In this document: piece after piece, positions 61,456 to 64,000 of the stretch | Numbering within the stretch: the first letter of the stretch is position 1 | Layout: each line of letters begins with the position of its first letter | Source of the DNA: JAVWJP01 sp036638975 | GTDB lineage: Bacteria > Bacillota > Clostridia > Oscillospirales > Ruminococcaceae | Reading direction: 5' to 3' | NCBI GenBank assembly: GCA_036638975.1 | Contig: JAVWJP010000007.1 | Coordinates: 19,811-83,810 of the forward strand | DNA: 64,000 nt | Notes under the pieces: generated by a model | Database searches by the model: none | The model's input: the letters and a program-made list of their open reading frames with translations, nothing else | Told to the model about the DNA's origin: nothing | Made by a program: the position numbers and the translations under genes

Positions 61456-62488
61456 ATTTTCTCATATCCTCCAAAATCTCCTCGACTGATTTTTTCAGTG
61501 GTCGGTTTGGAAAATAGTTATAAATCCACTCATAAAACTCCACAGGTGTAATCTTGCCGTCGGTACATTCATCACGCTTGACACAAGCCTCTCTGTTCCA
61601 CTTATCAAATACATCGGGTTTTAGTGAGCCAACCTTTTTGCGTTCGTGGTAACGCTTATAGTAAAGATTAAAAATCTGATAAGGCAAGTTATTTTCATTC
61701 TTCTTTTTAAAGTTCTCTACTGCAGCAAACTGCTGACAGGTCTGTGTGGTGTTCGCATAGATACGATTACAATAATCAGGGTTCTGCTTGTTCTTCACCA
61801 CAAAATATCTATCGCACTTTTTGCACTTCTTAACTTTGACATTATCCTCAACCATTTTGTAAAAAGCTAAGGTTAATGCCTCAAAAGCACTGTGTAAAAG
61901 ATAATATTTCCTCATAGTCGGGTTTTGCTTTTTTATGTGAGCAATTAGTCCCGCAGGTATTCCAAAGGTTGCTTCTAAAGCAGACTGCTTTTGCTTTTTA
62001 TTCTGTTCAAAGGACAACATCGTGTTTGCATCAATAGTAAAAATCTCCGTTAGCTCCTGCGGTATGTCACCACCGACAGGCAATGTAGCATGGAGATGAA
62101 GTCGCTGATAGGCTGTCATACCCTCCAATTCTTCGGGATAAAAAGTTTCGCTGAAGCAAAAGGATACAAGCTTGAAAAACACAGCTTGCAGATATTTTAT
62201 GTGTCCCAAATATTCGCCGAAAGCCTTTTCCTTATCGCCAATCACCTTTGCGTGGAAATATCCGAGGAATGGGTTGTCCTCCAACATATCCAAATCTATG
62301 TAGCTGTATTCTTCAAACTCGCTTAAATCCATTTCAATGAAATTTAGAAAAGCTTCTACATAATCAAACTCTAAATTTACAAAATCATTGGTCTGCAAGT
62401 GCAGTATATTATTATGGATATAGCCTAAGTGTTCGTGGTGATCTACCGAAACACTGGGATTTTTGTTTTGCTTTTCGTGAGAGTTCAA
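61454..62488 (-). CDS. DUF6076-like protein with zinc knuckle
   Basis: 344 residues from TTG 62488, eight bases after AGGAGG. The last third has a zinc-binding segment KKCKKCDRYFVVKNKQNPDYCNR, then CEQ-like and basic residues (KKKNENNLPYQIFNLYYKRYHERKK). It resembles the DUF6076/CGNR-type proteins encoded in clostridial mobile elements. The N-terminal two thirds are helical with no known motif. It is convergent to the gene on its left and divergent from the RepA-like gene. Confidence 0.65.
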   Translation of the reverse strand: MNSHEKQNKNPSVSVDHHEHLGYIHNNILHLQTNDFVNLEFDYVEAFLNFIEMDLSEFEEYSYIDLDMLEDNPFLGYFHAKVIGDKEKAFGEYLGHIKYLQAVFFKLVSFCFSETFYPEELEGMTAYQRLHLHATLPVGGDIPQELTEIFTIDANTMLSFEQNKKQKQSALEATFGIPAGLIAHIKKQNPTMRKYYLLHSAFEALTLAFYKMVEDNVKVKKCKKCDRYFVVKNKQNPDYCNRIYANTTQTCQQFAAVENFKKKNENNLPYQIFNLYYKRYHERKKVGSLKPDVFDKWNREACVKRDECTDGKITPVEFYEWIYNYFPNRPLKKSVEEILEDMRK

Positions 62489-62662
62489 ATACACCTACCT
62501 CCTCTTTTTTATTTGAAAATAATAATTATATTAAAATTCGAAATATAACATTACTCCAGAAAATATTGTACAGAACTATTGATTAAATGTCAATGGTTTG
62601 CTAAAATTTATTTGAAAATAGTTTTACGAAACAAATTAAATTATCAAGTAAAGGAGAACAAA

Positions 62663-63661
62663 ATGAAAACCTTTAAAACCATAACTGGCGAGGAACTGTT
62701 AAACAAAGAGCTTGCCGAAATTCCCTTCGTGGTAAAAGATTTTATCCCAATAGGTCTGACACTTCTTGCAGGTGCAGCAAAGGTGGGAAAGTCGTGGCTT
62801 GCACTTTGGCTGTCTGTGCAAATTGCAAAGGGCGAAGATGTGTGGGGATACGAAAGTGTAAGATGCACCACCCTATACCTTGCCTACGAGGACAACGAAA
62901 TTAGAATTCAAAATAGACTTTTGGAAATTACAGATGAGGCACCAAGCAATGTTCACTTCTGCACGGAGGTTTCAAAATTAGGTGGTGATTTAGAAACAAG
63001 AATACGAAATTTTATTTCTCTGCATTCTGATACTAAGCTGATTATTATTGATACCCTCCAAACTATTAGAACCACAGCTGAGAGCAACTATGTAAATGAT
63101 TACTCTGACTTAACCATTCTCAAAACCCTTGCTGATGAGTTTAAGATTGCCATAATTTTAATTCACCATTTCAGAAAACAAAAGGACAGCGATGTGTTTA
63201 ATCAAATCACAGGCTCCACAGGTTTGCAAGGTGCAGTGGATACCATATTCACCTTAGCACCAAGTAAGCGGAGTGATAGAACAGCGGTGCTAACTTGTAT
63301 CGGCAGAGATATTGAACCGAGGGAACTGGAGATAGAACGGGGGGAAGATAATGTATGGGTAAAGTTAAATGACAGCCTTTCCGAAAACACCTTGCACGAT
63401 TTGAATTTCATAAAAGTAGTTGAAAATTTTATGTGTGATAGAGAAAGCTATTTGGGAAATGCCACAGAATTATCGACCCTCTTAAATGAAATAAGTGACG
63501 ATAAGTTTTCGAATAAAGTTATTTCAAAAAATATAAAGAGACTTTCGAAAAGTCTTGAAAACCTTGGAATACTGGGAAATTCTCGTCGCAGCAACGGTAA
63601 GAGGATTGTAGAACTATTGCGTATCGGTGACGATAGTGCCGTGGAAAAGTCGGTGTCGTAA
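62663..63661 (+). CDS. RepA-like AAA ATPase of a mobile element
   Basis: 332 residues. RecA-like fold with Walker A LLAGAAKVGKSWLALWL near residue 34, a KaiC-like Walker B LIIIDTLQTI and the conserved IIHHFRK. This pattern is of the AAA_25 / RepA hexameric helicase-like family that drives replication of plasmids and integrative elements. The C-terminal ~100 residues may be a winged helix (LSTLLNEISDDKFSNKVISKNIKRLSKSLENLGI). ATG 62663 follows AAAGGAG. It suggests the element can replicate or process its excised form. Confidence 0.82.
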   Translation: MKTFKTITGEELLNKELAEIPFVVKDFIPIGLTLLAGAAKVGKSWLALWLSVQIAKGEDVWGYESVRCTTLYLAYEDNEIRIQNRLLEITDEAPSNVHFCTEVSKLGGDLETRIRNFISLHSDTKLIIIDTLQTIRTTAESNYVNDYSDLTILKTLADEFKIAIILIHHFRKQKDSDVFNQITGSTGLQGAVDTIFTLAPSKRSDRTAVLTCIGRDIEPRELEIERGEDNVWVKLNDSLSENTLHDLNFIKVVENFMCDRESYLGNATELSTLLNEISDDKFSNKVISKNIKRLSKSLENLGILGNSRRSNGKRIVELLRIGDDSAVEKSVS

Positions 63662-63672
63662 CTGTTGACCCT

Positions 63673-63725
63673 GTCGGCACTGACAGTTCGCCACTGTTGC
63701 CCTCTGTCAGCCCCTGTGTGCCGAC
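63673..63725 (+). repeat. Imperfect inverted repeat after the RepA-like gene
   Basis: GTCGGCAC-TGACAG (63673-63686) faces CTGTCA (63704-63709) and GTGCCGAC (63718-63725). The two pairings nest, with a seven-base bulge. It may be a terminator, a replication origin or the target of a nicking enzyme. No T-run follows. Confidence 0.55.
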
Positions 63726-64000
63726 TTAGAGGGAGAGGTGGAGAGTAATGCCAACAGCAAGCGAAACGGCGAATTTGGGGAGATTTGAGAAACGCTAAAA
63801 AATTGGATTTATTTAAAAAATTGGTAATGTCATTATGCACAACCCCAACCTCAAAACCAAGCTGAACCCACCGTTTGATATAGGTGCAAGATAAAGGGGT
63901 GGCACCACCCCATTGGACAAAGCACGGCAGTGCCGAGCTTTTACGAGTGATGTGGTATAAAAATAGTTACAGTGAGTCTTGCCACAGGAGGTATAATAAA
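63726..64000 (+). other. Non-coding end region, hairpins and a ribosome site for a gene beyond the edge
   Basis: Holds two tight hairpins, GGGGTGG/CCACCCC (63896-63911) and CGGCA/TGCCG (63925-63935, extended by AAGC/GCTT). It ends with AGGAGG at 63986-63991, so a gene should start just outside the window. In clostridial elements such structured gaps often lie in front of a relaxase gene and hold oriT; this is inference only. Confidence 0.5.

Overview
The window looks like a scaffold from a metagenome-assembled or draft genome of a Gram-positive member of the Clostridia, probably of the Oscillospirales/Ruminococcaceae type. This rests on the gene content (DnaD/DnaI-type helicase loading, BmpA-type lipoprotein nucleoside transporter, DUF4364, PiT/DUF47, PBSX-type phage genes), strong AGGAGG ribosome binding sites, sigma-A promoters and very frequent TTG starts. 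The taxonomic placement is inference. Three 100-N gaps occur. Two of them are flanked by identical 55-bp copies and are probably scaffolding artefacts.

Layout. 0-6.3 kb: the C-terminal part of a GH13 alpha-glucosidase faces a four-gene BmpA/NupOPQ-like nucleoside ABC transporter operon, whose leader can fold into a perfect three-stem pseudoknot. 6.9-13.5 kb: glmU-prs-pth-mfd (cell wall precursor, PRPP, translation and repair). 13.6-16.2 kb: an ArsR-type metal sensor with a clear operator, followed by a Cd/Zn P-type ATPase. 16.3-19.1 kb: a HerA/DUF853 ATPase and serS. 19.3-24.1 kb: a dCache chemoreceptor, an SH3-containing amidase and a phosphate transporter pair (pit-DUF47). 24.4-31.1 kb: a purine operon read leftwards, purE-purC-purF-purM-purN-IMP cyclohydrolase-yitT, with a tandem repeat array in the purC leader. 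31.4-33.8 kb: an ECF sigma factor with a membrane partner, DUF4364 and a small membrane protein.

33.8-46.3 kb: a compact 18-gene phage cassette on the minus strand, colinear with the structural genes of Bacillus PBSX (terminase, portal, protease, capsid, connectors, sheath, tube, hub, spike, baseplate, fibre). It has no integrase, repressor, replication or lysis genes and no normal tape measure, and it sits between ordinary housekeeping genes. It is best read as a domesticated particle, gene-transfer-agent-like or killer-particle-like, and is the most interesting system here.

46.5-52.3 kb: trmL, degV, a glycolytic operon pgk-tpiA-gpmI, a small acidic membrane protein and the initiator tRNA. 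52.5-58.6 kb: an unusual two-headed GntR-type regulator that seems to start at ATT, a chemoreceptor with an extracytoplasmic CZB-like zinc site, dnaD-dnaI, tRNA-Gly and a DUF378 protein. 58.8-60.3 kb: guaA. From about 60.4 kb to the right edge the gene content and codon use change to those of an integrative mobile element (DUF6809, a secreted or anchored protein, DUF6076, a RepA-like ATPase and a structured possible transfer or replication region). It probably sits at the 3' end of guaA, a known integration hotspot; the element continues past the window.
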